Source: Candidatus Nitrotoga sp. CP45
GTDB taxonomy: Bacteria; Pseudomonadota; Gammaproteobacteria; Burkholderiales; Gallionellaceae
Length of the DNA: 57,007 nucleotides
Direction: 5' to 3'
NCBI GenBank assembly: GCA_945874105.1
Contig: CAMCFJ010000017.1
Span: 1-57,007 of the forward strand
Part shown: positions 24,593-33,764 of the stretch, in pieces
Numbering within the stretch: position 1 is the first letter of the stretch
Layout: every line of letters begins with the position of its first letter
Notes under the pieces: model-generated
What the model was told of the DNA's origin: nothing
Database searches by the model: none
What the model saw: the letters and a program-made list of their open reading frames with translations, nothing else
Program-made: the position numbers and the translations under genes

Positions 24593-26293
24593 ATGAGTGC
24601 ACCGACCGCTAGTAGTCAGACGGGTCTGACCAAAATTTTTATTGAGAATTTTAAAGGGATCGGTTCCGAAATTCGGATTGACCTAAAACCGATTACCCTG
24701 CTTTTCGGTGCAAACAGCGTAGGAAAAAGCACTATCATGCAAGCGCTGCAGTATGTGCGTGAAGTACTGGAGCGCAACAACGCTAACCCAGACCGCACTA
24801 TGCAGGGTGGAAATTTTGTTGATCTGGGAGGATTTCGCAATCTTGTTCATCTGCGTGATACAACCCGTCATATTGCCATTCAGATTGAGTTGTCTTTAGG
24901 TGGCAAAGGGCTGCCCGATTTGGTGCCGGAAGCCTTTGACGATTGGCAAACAGATGATTCCAAGGTATGGGCTTTTTACAACCTGTTGCATGAAACACGG
25001 AATCGCGTTGAATCGGTAAGCGTGAAGTTGGTGATTGCCTGGAGTCATCTTCGCGATAAAGCGGTGGTGATCGGCTATCAAGTCGGTGCTAATGGCGAAT
25101 GGCTGGCCGAAATTAATGCTACGGATGATGGTCGGGACGTCAGCATCAGCATTAACGAGATCAATCCCATATTTATGCGCCAGTTCACGCAGGAAGATCT
25201 GGACAGTAATCTAGAATATTATTTGCGATCGAATGCGAGTTCGGTCGCGTCCGGCGACTCCGTAGCCCCCAACATTGAAACTCACTATACGATATGGCCG
25301 CACATTATCGAGACGGTAACGGATGCGGGCATGGAAAAGACCGGCGAGGGCTTGCGCGAGTGGCTTTCAGGTTTTGATAGCGCGTTACCTCGATTGGGCG
25401 AACTGCTGCATATTCCGGCCCCAGATGTAATCGGGGCGGAGAATGTTTATATCGCCCGAGAGTTCACCGCCTTTATTTCATCTCTGATTGTTGGCCCCGG
25501 TTTGCTGGTGCGCGATGAATTGCGCAAAATGCGCTATGTCGGACCGATTCGGCATGTGCCCGCACGCGATTTTGATGCCAGCTTGACTAAGGACGAGGCA
25601 GGCTGGGCAGACGGTTTGGCTGGATGGGAAGCTTTGCTGACTGGACAGCAAAGCCTGATCGATGATGTCAGTCGCTGGATGGCTGACGAAGATAAACTCA
25701 ATACTGGTTATGCAATTGAACGCCGCTGGGTGCGTGAAGTGCGCTCGGAGTGGCTGGATTTGATTGGCTCTGAAGAATTGAACCCCCAGCGTAAGTGGAT
25801 GCTGAATAAAGCAATTGAAGCCTTGCTGACCAAGCCCCGCATTGGTTTGATCGATACTAAATCCGGTCTGGAAATGCAGTCACGAGATGTCGGAATCGGC
25901 ATCTCGCAAGTACTGCCAGTGGTGGTGGCTGCGCTGGAGTCTTCTGCAAGCCTGGTGACTATCGAGCAGCCAGAGCTTCATATTCACCCTTCGGTGCAGG
26001 TGGGTCTGGGTGACCTGCTAATTTATAGTGTACTTCGCCATGAAATGAGTTTTTTGATCGAAACGCACAGCGAGCATCTGATTTTGCGCTTGCTACGCAG
26101 GATTCGCGAAACATCGGAAGGTAATTTACCGTCTGGCTTTCCATCTGTTTCTCCAGAAATGATCGGGGTTTATTATGTGGGTCGCGGAGAAAATGGGGTT
26201 CAGATTAAATCCTTGCCCGTAGATGAAGCAGGTGAATTTACGGAAAGCTGGCCTAAAGGATTCTTTGATGAACGAGCCGGAGAGCTATTCTGA
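24593..26293 (+). CDS. SMC/OLD-like AAA ATPase with DUF3696 tail
   Basis: A 566-residue predicted ATPase. Walker A is GANSVGKST (39-47). The ABC-like signature region is SRDVGIGISQVLPVVVAAL, Walker B is LVTIEQPELHIHP, and the H-loop is FLIETHSEHLILRLLRRI. The C-terminal FTESWPKGFFDERAGELF is the hallmark of DUF3696. The layout matches AAA_21-type ATPases found in many phage-defence operons (OLD/Gabija/Septu relatives), but no TOPRIM nuclease domain is visible, so any nuclease would be a partner. GAGG lies upstream of the ATG. It starts 20 bases after hsdS and overlaps the next gene by one base, which points to a two-protein module. Function is inferred. Confidence 0.85.
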   Translation: MSAPTASSQTGLTKIFIENFKGIGSEIRIDLKPITLLFGANSVGKSTIMQALQYVREVLERNNANPDRTMQGGNFVDLGGFRNLVHLRDTTRHIAIQIELSLGGKGLPDLVPEAFDDWQTDDSKVWAFYNLLHETRNRVESVSVKLVIAWSHLRDKAVVIGYQVGANGEWLAEINATDDGRDVSISINEINPIFMRQFTQEDLDSNLEYYLRSNASSVASGDSVAPNIETHYTIWPHIIETVTDAGMEKTGEGLREWLSGFDSALPRLGELLHIPAPDVIGAENVYIAREFTAFISSLIVGPGLLVRDELRKMRYVGPIRHVPARDFDASLTKDEAGWADGLAGWEALLTGQQSLIDDVSRWMADEDKLNTGYAIERRWVREVRSEWLDLIGSEELNPQRKWMLNKAIEALLTKPRIGLIDTKSGLEMQSRDVGIGISQVLPVVVAALESSASLVTIEQPELHIHPSVQVGLGDLLIYSVLRHEMSFLIETHSEHLILRLLRRIRETSEGNLPSGFPSVSPEMIGVYYVGRGENGVQIKSLPVDEAGEFTESWPKGFFDERAGELF

Positions 26294-27153
26294 TGATCAA
26301 GGAATTTGCATTGGATCCGGATGCCATCACTTCGTCTTATCGCGAGTTCTGCTACTTCACAGAGAAGTTCGGCGTGAGCCAGGGGCGGGTTATTTCCGCA
26401 TTTCCAAAGAAGTGGAGAATGCTGGTTTGTGACTCGGCCTTGCGCGAGCATAAGGGTAAAGTCGAGTTTTCCAGAATTGTGGAACGCCTGAATAAATTTG
26501 GAAATGATACTGTTTTTGATACGGGTCGACCGAGTGGCGAAGGTTCTCAGACGTGGATTGATCGGGCATTAGTAGAGCATGCACGCAAACCCTTTGCGGC
26601 GATTATCTCAGCTACTGCTGTAGATCACCCGGATGTGCTGCTAAAAGATGAAATTGATGAAGAAAACCCGCGCTTCAAAGCCGCTCGACAGTGCGCTGTT
26701 CCTCGGACAGCTCAAGCCCTGATTGGCTGTGCTGAATTTTTGATTCGGCACGCTAAAATAATTAAACTGGTTGATCCGCATTTTGACCCTACCAAGCCTC
26801 GCTACCAGCGACCGCTAGAGCAAATATGTACATTATTGCCCGGCAGCAAAGCCACTGTGGAAATACATCGCAGCGATGAGATCGCAAACGACGAACTGAT
26901 TCGACGTTTTCAGCAGAGCGTTTCCATATTGCCCTCAGGAGTGAAGATGCAATTGCATATTTATGAGAAAGCGCAAATGCACAACCGTTTTATCATTACC
27001 GAAAGTGGCGGACTGATTTATGGGGTGGGCCTTAGTGACAATGAGGACGGTGGTGGTGCGCCGGATGAAGAGGTCACCTTGATGGAAACAGCAGTCAAAA
27101 ATACTCGCTGGAATGACTACAGCAAAGTTTCGCCTGTGGCCATATGGCCATGA
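26293..27153 (+). CDS. Unknown protein with PLD-like HxR motif, ATPase partner
   Basis: I do not recognise this 286-residue protein as a named family. Its C-terminal half (about 150-285) resembles a phospholipase D-like fold: IKLVDPHFDPTKPRY (157-171) as an early strand and acidic loop, then MHNRFIITESGGLIYGVGLS (229-248). The latter is an HxR/HxK-type catalytic strand (His230, Arg232) followed by a 'report' strand. The N-terminal half has no visible motif and no signal peptide. The start overlaps the ATPase stop (TGATG), so the two are translationally coupled. A nuclease or effector role is likely but unproven; only one HxR motif is seen, so activity would need dimerisation. Confidence 0.6.
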   Translation: MIKEFALDPDAITSSYREFCYFTEKFGVSQGRVISAFPKKWRMLVCDSALREHKGKVEFSRIVERLNKFGNDTVFDTGRPSGEGSQTWIDRALVEHARKPFAAIISATAVDHPDVLLKDEIDEENPRFKAARQCAVPRTAQALIGCAEFLIRHAKIIKLVDPHFDPTKPRYQRPLEQICTLLPGSKATVEIHRSDEIANDELIRRFQQSVSILPSGVKMQLHIYEKAQMHNRFIITESGGLIYGVGLSDNEDGGGAPDEEVTLMETAVKNTRWNDYSKVSPVAIWP

Positions 27154-27238
27154 TTTAATTATTTGTGCGGGTGATTTCAGTTGGAAAAAATTAACATATA
27201 CAGCCTATTGACTAACACTATTAACAATTTACTTTGAA

Positions 27239-29194
27239 ATGACAAATCAGAAATTTATTGATCTTCCTCCCATACTGAGCGCGCAAGGTACTGTGCGACT
27301 TCCTGGTTCCAAAAGTATCTCCAACCGCATGCTATTGCTCTCTGCGTTGTCTCATGGGGTTACTGAAATCCGTGATCTTTTGCATTCGGATGATACCGAG
27401 CACATGCTGAACGGATTGCGCACTTTGGGCGTATCAGTGGAAGCATTGGGCGGCCATTCTTATCGCGTGCAAGGGTGTGCTGGTGATTTTCCGGTTAAGG
27501 ATGCGCAGCTGTTTCTCGGCAATGCGGGTACTGCTTTTCGGCCTTTGACAGCTGCGCTGGCATTGGTGGGAGGGCATTATCATCTGTCAGGCGTGCCGCG
27601 TATGCACGAGCGCCCAATCGCTGATTTAGTGGATGCGTTGCGTGGGTTGGGTGCGGATATTCGTTATCTGGGTACGGAAGATTTTCCGCCGCTCGAAATA
27701 CATCCTGCGACGCAACTTGGCGGCAACCGCATTGCGGTGCGCGGTGATGTTTCCAGCCAGTTTCTCAGCGCATTATTAATGGCGCTGCCATTAATGCATA
27801 GCGCAACCACGGTGGAGGTGAAAGGCGAGTTGATTTCCAAGCCGTATGTCGAAATCACGCTGGCGATGATGGCGCGTTTTGGTGTGCAGGTTGAGCGAGA
27901 CGGCTGGAGTTCATTTACGGTTCCTGCTGCTAGCCGCTATGTCGCGCCGGGTTTGATTCATGTCGAGGGAGATGCCTCATCCGCTTCATATTTTTTGGCT
28001 GCGGGTGCCATCGGTGGCGGCCCAGTGCGAGTTGAGGGTGTAGGTCGCGATAGTATTCAGGGCGATGTGCGCTTTGCCGAAGCATTACAGCTGATGGGCG
28101 CACGCATTGCAATGGGGCCGAGCTGGATGGAAGTACGCGCACCGGAAAATGGCAGAATGAAAGGCATAGACTTGGATTGCAATCACATCCCCGATGCGGC
28201 GATGACGCTGGCGGTGTGTGCTTTGTTTGCCGATGGAGTAACTACGCTGCGGAATATCGCCAGTTGGCGTGTAAAGGAAACTGATCGCATCGCAGCGATG
28301 GCCGCTGAATTGCGCAAACTTGGCGCAACGGTGGAAGAGGGCGCGGATTACATTCGCATCACGCCTCCTGATTCATCGAGCTTGGCTTCTCAACGCTCGA
28401 TTGATACTTACGATGACCATCGCATGGCAATGTGTTTCTCGCTTGCTGCATTTAGTCAGACGGGAGTGCGTATCAACGATCCTCAATGCGTAGCCAAAAC
28501 TTTTCCGGATTACTTTGAAAATTTTGCCAGCGTGGTTAAGGCTGTGCCAGTCATTGCCATTGATGGCCCTTCTGCTTCCGGCAAGGGCACCGTTGCGCAA
28601 TTGGTTGCAGCGCAGCTTGGATTTCATTATCTGGATAGCGGTGCTTTGTACCGCCTGTTGGCGCTAGCTGCACAACAAAATGGAGTAGCGTTGGATGCGG
28701 AAGACCAATTGGCTGATCTGGCGGCGCGCATGGATATACGCTTCGAGGGAATGGATTCCTGGCTGGATGGTGCGCAGGTAAATGATGAGTTGCGTTCCGA
28801 GCAATCAGCAATTGCGGCGTCCAGAGTGGCGACATTGCCAGCGGTGCGTAACGCATTATTGGGCAAGCAACATGCTTTTCGTCGGGCACCGGGGTTGGTT
28901 GCAGATGGTCGCGATATGGCGTCAGTGGTGTTTCCTGATGCGGCTTTGAAAATATTTCTGATTGCCAGTGCAGAGGTTCGCGCTGAACGGCGTTATAAAC
29001 AGTTGATGGGTAAAGGAATAGGTGCTAGTATTGCCGACCTTTTGGAAAATATTCGTGCGCGCGATGAGAGGGATAGTCAGCGTAGCGTGGCTCCATTGCA
29101 ACAGATACTCGGAGCCAGTTTGCTCGACACTACCGACTTGACTATCGAGCAGGCGGTGCAGGAAGTGCTGGCACGTTACCATTCCATGCATTAG
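27239..29194 (+). CDS. aroA-cmk: Fused EPSP synthase / cytidylate kinase
   Basis: One 651-residue frame encodes two enzymes. Residues 1 to about 433 are 3-phosphoshikimate 1-carboxyvinyltransferase (shikimate pathway): [10 protein letters not shown] (21-30), [17 protein letters not shown] (91-107), RVKETDR (344-350), DDHRMAM (392-398). Residues from about 436 are cytidylate kinase (CMP to CDP): P-loop GPSASGKGT (443-451), LDSGALYR and [13 protein letters not shown]. The join [20 protein letters not shown] has no stop or internal start in the right place. Separate aroA and cmk genes are the commoner state. It precedes rpsA, as cmk usually does. Upstream, the expected tyrA/hisC genes are replaced by the hsd block. 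Confidence 0.94.
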   Translation: MTNQKFIDLPPILSAQGTVRLPGSKSISNRMLLLSALSHGVTEIRDLLHSDDTEHMLNGLRTLGVSVEALGGHSYRVQGCAGDFPVKDAQLFLGNAGTAFRPLTAALALVGGHYHLSGVPRMHERPIADLVDALRGLGADIRYLGTEDFPPLEIHPATQLGGNRIAVRGDVSSQFLSALLMALPLMHSATTVEVKGELISKPYVEITLAMMARFGVQVERDGWSSFTVPAASRYVAPGLIHVEGDASSASYFLAAGAIGGGPVRVEGVGRDSIQGDVRFAEALQLMGARIAMGPSWMEVRAPENGRMKGIDLDCNHIPDAAMTLAVCALFADGVTTLRNIASWRVKETDRIAAMAAELRKLGATVEEGADYIRITPPDSSSLASQRSIDTYDDHRMAMCFSLAAFSQTGVRINDPQCVAKTFPDYFENFASVVKAVPVIAIDGPSASGKGTVAQLVAAQLGFHYLDSGALYRLLALAAQQNGVALDAEDQLADLAARMDIRFEGMDSWLDGAQVNDELRSEQSAIAASRVATLPAVRNALLGKQHAFRRAPGLVADGRDMASVVFPDAALKIFLIASAEVRAERRYKQLMGKGIGASIADLLENIRARDERDSQRSVAPLQQILGASLLDTTDLTIEQAVQEVLARYHSMH

Positions 29195-29243
29195 ATCCCG
29201 CGCATGAGTTCGATATGAAAGTGATTGATATACGTTTTATAGC

Positions 29244-29272
29244 CCCGCAACGATCTATCGTTCGGGTTTTTT
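29244..29272 (+). terminator. Hairpin with U-tract between aroA-cmk and rpsA
   Basis: CCCG, a bulged C, then AACGA, loop TCTA, TCGTT, CGGG and six T's. This is a short rho-independent terminator or attenuator shape. It sits 45 bases before rpsA, so it either ends the aroA-cmk transcript or acts inside the rpsA leader. Confidence 0.6.
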
Positions 29273-29279
29273 AATCAGC

Positions 29280-29294
29280 CCCGCCAAAAACGGG
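29280..29294 (+). promoter_or_regulatory. Second hairpin in the rpsA leader
   Basis: CCCG, a seven-base loop CCAAAAA and CGGG, directly after the U-tract hairpin and 22 bases before the rpsA ATG. Sequential stem-loops upstream of a start codon without Shine-Dalgarno sequence are how E. coli rpsA is autogenously controlled. The comparison is by analogy. Confidence 0.4.
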
Positions 29295-29316
29295 TTTGTC
29301 TTGGGTGTATTTATAA

Positions 29317-31050
29317 ATGAATGCTAACGCTGCTGTAGTTGAAAATGATCTGGAAAGTTTTGCCTCCCTGTTTGAAGAAAGTCTGACGCGCAAGGAAATG
29401 CGCGCGGGTGAGTTGGTCACTGCGCATGTTGTGCGCATTGATCATAATGTGGTGGTGGTGAATGCCGGTCTGAAGTCTGAAAGCTTTATCCCCGTCGAGG
29501 AATTCTTCAACGCCGCAGGCGAGCTTGAAGTAAAGGCTGGCGATTTCGTCACTGTGGCGATTGAATCGTTGGAAAATGGTTACGGTGAAACCAAGCTGTC
29601 GCGCGAAAAGGCCAAGCGCCTCGCTGCATGGATCGAGTTGGAAGAAGCGATGAAAGAAGGCAGAATCGTTGAGGGTTATGTCAGTGGTAAAGTTAAAGGT
29701 GGCTTGACTGCCATGGTTAATGGCATACGCGCATTCTTGCCTGGTTCGCTGGTGGATATCCGTCCGGTCAAGGATACCGCGCCATATGAAAACAAGACCA
29801 TGGAACTCAAAATTATCAAGCTGGATCGTAAGCGTAACAATGTGGTTGTTTCGCGCCGTGCGGTGCTGGAAGCAAGCCATGGAGCAGACCGTCAGGCCAT
29901 GATGGAAAACCTCAAGGAAGGCGCAATTGTTAAAGGTATTGTAAAGAACATTACCGACTACGGCGCATTTGTGGACTTGGGCGGTATTGATGGCCTGCTA
30001 CATATTACCGACTTGGCTTGGCGTCGCGTCAAACATCCTTCTGAAGTACTGGCAGTAGGCGATGAAGTGGAAGCAAAAATTCTTAAATTTGACCAAGAGA
30101 AAAACCGTGTTTCTCTCGGTATCAAGCAGATGGGCGATGATCCATGGACTGGATTGGAACGCCGTTACCCACAAGGTACCCGGCTGTTTGGCAAGGTGAC
30201 CAACCTGACTGACTATGGCGCGTTCGTGGAAATTGAACAGGGCATTGAAGGTCTGGTGCACGTGTCCGAAATGGATTGGACTAACAAGAACGTTCATCCT
30301 TCCAAGGTGGTGCAACTGGGTGATGAAGTTGAGGTCATCATTCTGGAAATTGATGAGCAGCGCCGCCGTATCTCCCTTGGCATGAAACAGTGCAAATCCA
30401 ACCCATGGGACGACTTTGCCTTTAATCATAAAAAGGGCGATAAGGTAAAAGGCCAGATCAAGTCGATTACAGACTTTGGTATTTTCATCGGTTTGGAAGG
30501 TGGAATCGATGGTTTGGTACATTTGTCTGATCTTTCCTGGTCTGTGCCTGGCGAAGAAGCTGTTCGCAATTACAAAAAAGGTGATGAACTCGAGGCCGTG
30601 GTGCTGGCAATTGATGTGGAGCGCGAACGCATTTCATTAGGCGTCAAACAAATGGACGGCGACCTCTTTAATGGTTATATCGCAACGCATGATAAGGGCA
30701 GTGTAGTAAACGGAGTGGTTAAGACAATTGATGCGAAAGGCGCAACAATTACCCTGGATGGAGATGTTGAGGGCTTCCTCAAAGCTTCTGAAGTGTCTGC
30801 CGATCGTGTTGAGGACATGCGTAATCATTTGAAGGAAGGTGATACAGTTAAGGCTTTGATTATTAATGTAGATCGCAAGAATCGCGGCATTAACCTATCG
30901 ATCAAGGCCTTGGACAAGGCCGATGAAGTGGTAGTAACGCAGAAGTCTGCTCCACCACCTGCGGTAGACAACACCTCTACGGCCGGAACGACCAACTTGG
31001 GTGCCTTGCTCAAGGCCAAGATGGACACCAGCAAGACTGACGCACCATAA
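29317..31050 (+). CDS. rpsA: 30S ribosomal protein bS1
   Basis: mRNA-binding protein of the small subunit, needed to start translation on weak or structured sites. The 577 residues contain six S1 OB-fold repeats (about 20-85, 105-170, 190-260, 275-345, 362-432 and 449-518) with repeating DYGAFV and DFGIFI strands. A low-complexity Thr/Ala-rich tail of about 40 residues makes it slightly longer than E. coli S1 (557). No Shine-Dalgarno sequence precedes the ATG; the upstream bases read GGGTGTATTTATAA. It is 122 bases after the aroA-cmk fusion and 12 before ihfB. Confidence 0.97.
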   Translation: MNANAAVVENDLESFASLFEESLTRKEMRAGELVTAHVVRIDHNVVVVNAGLKSESFIPVEEFFNAAGELEVKAGDFVTVAIESLENGYGETKLSREKAKRLAAWIELEEAMKEGRIVEGYVSGKVKGGLTAMVNGIRAFLPGSLVDIRPVKDTAPYENKTMELKIIKLDRKRNNVVVSRRAVLEASHGADRQAMMENLKEGAIVKGIVKNITDYGAFVDLGGIDGLLHITDLAWRRVKHPSEVLAVGDEVEAKILKFDQEKNRVSLGIKQMGDDPWTGLERRYPQGTRLFGKVTNLTDYGAFVEIEQGIEGLVHVSEMDWTNKNVHPSKVVQLGDEVEVIILEIDEQRRRISLGMKQCKSNPWDDFAFNHKKGDKVKGQIKSITDFGIFIGLEGGIDGLVHLSDLSWSVPGEEAVRNYKKGDELEAVVLAIDVERERISLGVKQMDGDLFNGYIATHDKGSVVNGVVKTIDAKGATITLDGDVEGFLKASEVSADRVEDMRNHLKEGDTVKALIINVDRKNRGINLSIKALDKADEVVVTQKSAPPPAVDNTSTAGTTNLGALLKAKMDTSKTDAP

Positions 31051-31062
31051 GGAGTGATAGGA

Positions 31063-31350
31063 ATGACCCGTTCTGATCTTATCGCAAAGTTGGCGGAGCG
31101 TTATCCGCAACTATTGGCCAAGGATGCCGATCTGGCAGTCAAAGTGATCCTTGATGCCATGACGGGAACCTTGGCGCGGGGAGGACGTATTGAAATCCGC
31201 GGTTTCGGTAGCTTTGCGCTGAACTATCGTCCACCGCGGATAGGACGCAATCCAAAGTCTGGTGATAAGGTGCAGGTTCCGGCCAAGTATGTGCCACATT
31301 TCAAGGCAGGGAAAGAGTTACGTGAGCGGGTCGACTTCACGTCTTCCTGA
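31063..31350 (+). CDS. ihfB: Integration host factor subunit beta
   Basis: DNA-bending nucleoid protein, partner of IhfA. The 95 residues carry the HU/IHF core ending in [20 protein letters not shown], with the intercalating-arm proline in RPPRIGRNP. The start at 31063 ([10 protein letters not shown]) has AAGGAG eight bases upstream. A GTG at 31054 would add three residues and leave no space for that site. It follows rpsA closely, as in E. coli. Confidence 0.97.
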   Translation: MTRSDLIAKLAERYPQLLAKDADLAVKVILDAMTGTLARGGRIEIRGFGSFALNYRPPRIGRNPKSGDKVQVPAKYVPHFKAGKELRERVDFTSS

Positions 31351-31414
31351 TATCTGTCCTGAGCTTTTTGGAGAACTCAGGATAGTCAAGTTGTAATCAT
31401 TATTTTGCAGTAAT

Positions 31415-31455
31415 AAAATTGGCGGCCTGTCGCAAGATGGTGCCGTCAATTTTTT
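31415..31455 (+). terminator. Rho-independent terminator after ihfB
   Basis: A 12-bp stem AAAATTGGCGGC / GCCGTCAATTTT (one G-U pair) around a 15-base loop, ending in a T run. A second inverted repeat, TCCTGAG/CTCAGGA (31357-31382), lies just upstream but has no T tract. Confidence 0.7.
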
Positions 31456-31502
31456 GCCCATTCGTGTTATTGTCGCAGCGAAAAAATTATTGCAGGTGGA
31501 TT

Positions 31503-31790
31503 ATGCGCTATATGATTTGGTTGTTGCGTGCAGTATTGTTTCTGATTCTTTTTGGTTTTGCCATGAAGAATGATCAACCCGTGGTGTTGCACTATTTTTT
31601 TGGCCATGAATGGCAAACATCACTAATACTCATTCTGTTGCTGTTTTTTGCCGTGGGCGTAAGTGTAGGTGTGCTCGCCGTGCTGGGCAATATTTTTCGG
31701 CAGCGCAGGGAAATTGCCATTCTAAAGCGTGAGTTGCGTCTAAAAAACAAACTTGCCAGTGTTGGCGGCATTAACCCGGATATTCCATGA
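31503..31790 (+). CDS. lapA: LPS assembly protein LapA (DUF1049)
   Basis: Small inner-membrane protein of 95 residues with two membrane segments (about 5-19 and 41-65) and a basic, coiled C-terminal tail (RQRREIAILKRELRLKNKL). This is the LapA/YciS pattern. In E. coli LapA partners LapB in FtsH-dependent control of LpxC and LPS synthesis. The start at 31503 (MRYMIWLLRAVLF) has AGGTGG upstream. A frame opening at 31419 lies in the terminator and is rejected. lapB follows after an 87-base gap that has its own promoter. Confidence 0.85.
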   Translation: MRYMIWLLRAVLFLILFGFAMKNDQPVVLHYFFGHEWQTSLILILLLFFAVGVSVGVLAVLGNIFRQRREIAILKRELRLKNKLASVGGINPDIP

Positions 31791-31806
31791 ATTGATATAC
31801 GCTAAG

Positions 31807-31840
31807 AGTATTTCACATTTTATGAAATACTTAATATAAT
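31807..31840 (+). promoter_or_regulatory. Near-consensus promoter with operator-like inverted repeat upstream of lapB
   Basis: TTCACA (31812-31817), a 17-base spacer and a perfect TATAAT (31835-31840), 37 bases before lapB. The -35 and most of the spacer lie in a perfect 9-bp inverted repeat, AGTATTTCA (31807-31815) and TGAAATACT (31823-31831), separated by 7 bases. There is no T tract, so it is not a terminator. The position is right for a dimeric repressor. Which regulator would bind is unknown. Confidence 0.6.
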
Positions 31841-31877
31841 TAATAACATATAACCATTTTAATCTGATCTATCGTTT

Positions 31878-33053
31878 ATGGAATTTGAGTTGTGGATGCT
31901 GTTGGTGTTTCCGCTGTTTTTCGGCATGGGCTGGCTGACAGCGCGTATAGATATCAGGCAAATGTTGTTTGAATCTAGTGCTCTACCTCGGTCCTATTTT
32001 CAGGGGCTGAACTTTTTGCTCAATGAGCAACAAGATAAAGCTATCGAAGCGTTTATTGAGGTAGTTAAGGTTGATCCACAGACAATTGAACTGCACTTTG
32101 CGCTAGGAAGTTTGTTTCGCCGTCGCGGCGAGGTAGATCGCGCCATTCGCATGCATCTGAATTTGATTGAACGCGTCGACCTGGATGAAGACAAAAAACA
32201 ACAGGCTTTATTTGAACTGGCACAAGATTACCTTAATGCCGGAATATTAAATCGTGCCGAAGAGTTGTTTTTTAAATTGCAAGCCACCTCTTATGCCAAT
32301 GCCGCGCTAAATTTTCTACTCGAGTTGTACCAAAAAGAAAAGGATTGGGTCAAGGCGATAGACGTGACAAAGCGCCTGACTGTGTTAAGCGGTCAATCGC
32401 ATGGCAAGGAAGCTGCATTTTTCTATTGCGAACTGGCTGCCGCAGAATTGACTCATCAGCAAATCGATGCCGCGAGCAGTCATCTGGAGCAGGCGCTGGA
32501 AGCCAATCCTCAGTCGGTGCGCGCCACCATGATGCTGGGCGACATGGAATATACGGCGCAGCATTTTTCAAGCGCCATTGAAATCTGGCAGCGCATCGAA
32601 CAACAAAATCAGCAGTATCTGCCCTTGGTGGCTGAACGTTTGCTACAGGCTTACCGTCAGACTGGGCGCGTAGATGCAGGCATAGACATGTTGCAGGGCT
32701 ATCTGATTAAAAACCCATCATTGGATTTGATGAACGTGTTGTTTGATGCCATCCTGCAACGTGATGGTGCTGAAGCGGCTTATAGGCTGGTGCGTGATGA
32801 ACTGCAGCGCAACCCTACATTACTTGGTCTGGATAAGCTGCTGGAGGCGCAGTTGCTGGGAGTATCAATTGAGCACCGCCCTGATGTGGAGATGGTGAAG
32901 AATTTGGTTCATCAACGCACGCGTACACTGGCAATGTACCGTTGCGCCAATTGCGGTTTTAAGGCGCGCCAGTTTTATTGGCATTGTCCGGCATGTCATG
33001 GTTGGGAAACCTATTCGCCACGCAGAAGCGAAGAAAACGGACTAAAAATATGA
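31878..33053 (+). CDS. lapB: LPS assembly protein LapB
   Basis: Membrane-anchored TPR protein that recruits FtsH to degrade LpxC and so sets the rate of LPS synthesis. The 391 residues have a short N-terminal anchor (about 1-20), TPR repeats from about 45 to 330, and a C-terminal rubredoxin-like metal site with Cys356, Cys359, Cys370 and Cys373. All are hallmarks of LapB/YciM. Length matches E. coli (389). It overlaps pyrF by four bases; lapB-pyrF is also the E. coli order. Confidence 0.95.
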   Translation: MEFELWMLLVFPLFFGMGWLTARIDIRQMLFESSALPRSYFQGLNFLLNEQQDKAIEAFIEVVKVDPQTIELHFALGSLFRRRGEVDRAIRMHLNLIERVDLDEDKKQQALFELAQDYLNAGILNRAEELFFKLQATSYANAALNFLLELYQKEKDWVKAIDVTKRLTVLSGQSHGKEAAFFYCELAAAELTHQQIDAASSHLEQALEANPQSVRATMMLGDMEYTAQHFSSAIEIWQRIEQQNQQYLPLVAERLLQAYRQTGRVDAGIDMLQGYLIKNPSLDLMNVLFDAILQRDGAEAAYRLVRDELQRNPTLLGLDKLLEAQLLGVSIEHRPDVEMVKNLVHQRTRTLAMYRCANCGFKARQFYWHCPACHGWETYSPRRSEENGLKI

Positions 33054-33760
33054 GTGATCCTAAAATAATTGTCGCGCTTGATTACTCGGATGCACAGCCT
33101 GCACTGGAATTGGTGGCTCGGCTGGAGCCTACGCTGTGTCGCCTGAAGGTGGGCATTGAATTGTTCACCACAGCAAGGTCACGATTGATCGAACAGCTAA
33201 TGCAGCGTGGGTTTGACATATTCCTTGATTTGAAATTTCATGACATTCCCAATACTACGGCGCAGGCATGTAAAGCTGCCGCTGAATTAGGAGTATGGAT
33301 GGTCAACGTGCATGCGCTGGGTGGACGCAAGATGATGGAAGCGGCGCACGAGGCAATGAGTCTGTATACCCAATCACCTAAGCTGATTGCCGTGACGTTA
33401 CTTACCAGCATGGCGCAGGAAGATTTGGCCGATCTGGGGGTTACAGCACCTCCCGCCGATATGGTGCTGCGTTTGGCTAGACTTGCGCGCGATAGCGGGC
33501 TGGACGGTGTCGTATGTTCTGCGCGGGAGGCTGCTTTGCTGCGCCAGCACTGTGGAAGCGAGTTCTGTTTGGTTACCCCTGGTATCCGTCCGGCCGATGC
33601 TGCTGCCGATGATCAATCGCGCATCATGACGCCTTGCGCCGCGCTGGATCAAGGTGCGGACTATCTGGTAATTGGCCGTCCCATCACCCGCGCCGCCGAT
33701 CCGTTGCTGGCATTGCAGAACATTATCAAACAGATAAAATTTGAATCCAAACATCCATGA
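33050..33760 (+). CDS. pyrF: Orotidine 5'-phosphate decarboxylase
   Basis: Final step of UMP synthesis. The 236-residue TIM barrel has the catalytic [10 protein letters not shown] (Lys and two Asp), the N-terminal IIVALDYSD and the phosphate-binding [12 protein letters not shown]. The start at 33050 overlaps the lapB stop (ATGA). Longer frames would lie within the LapB zinc site and are rejected. The O-antigen ligase gene begins four bases after its stop. Confidence 0.96.
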   Translation: MSDPKIIVALDYSDAQPALELVARLEPTLCRLKVGIELFTTARSRLIEQLMQRGFDIFLDLKFHDIPNTTAQACKAAAELGVWMVNVHALGGRKMMEAAHEAMSLYTQSPKLIAVTLLTSMAQEDLADLGVTAPPADMVLRLARLARDSGLDGVVCSAREAALLRQHCGSEFCLVTPGIRPADAAADDQSRIMTPCAALDQGADYLVIGRPITRAADPLLALQNIIKQIKFESKHP

Positions 33761-33764
33761 AATC

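Noticed and set aside
31357-31382. TCCTGAG/CTCAGGA inverted repeat after ihfB as a terminator
   Set aside because: There is no T tract and a much better terminator follows at 31415-31455.
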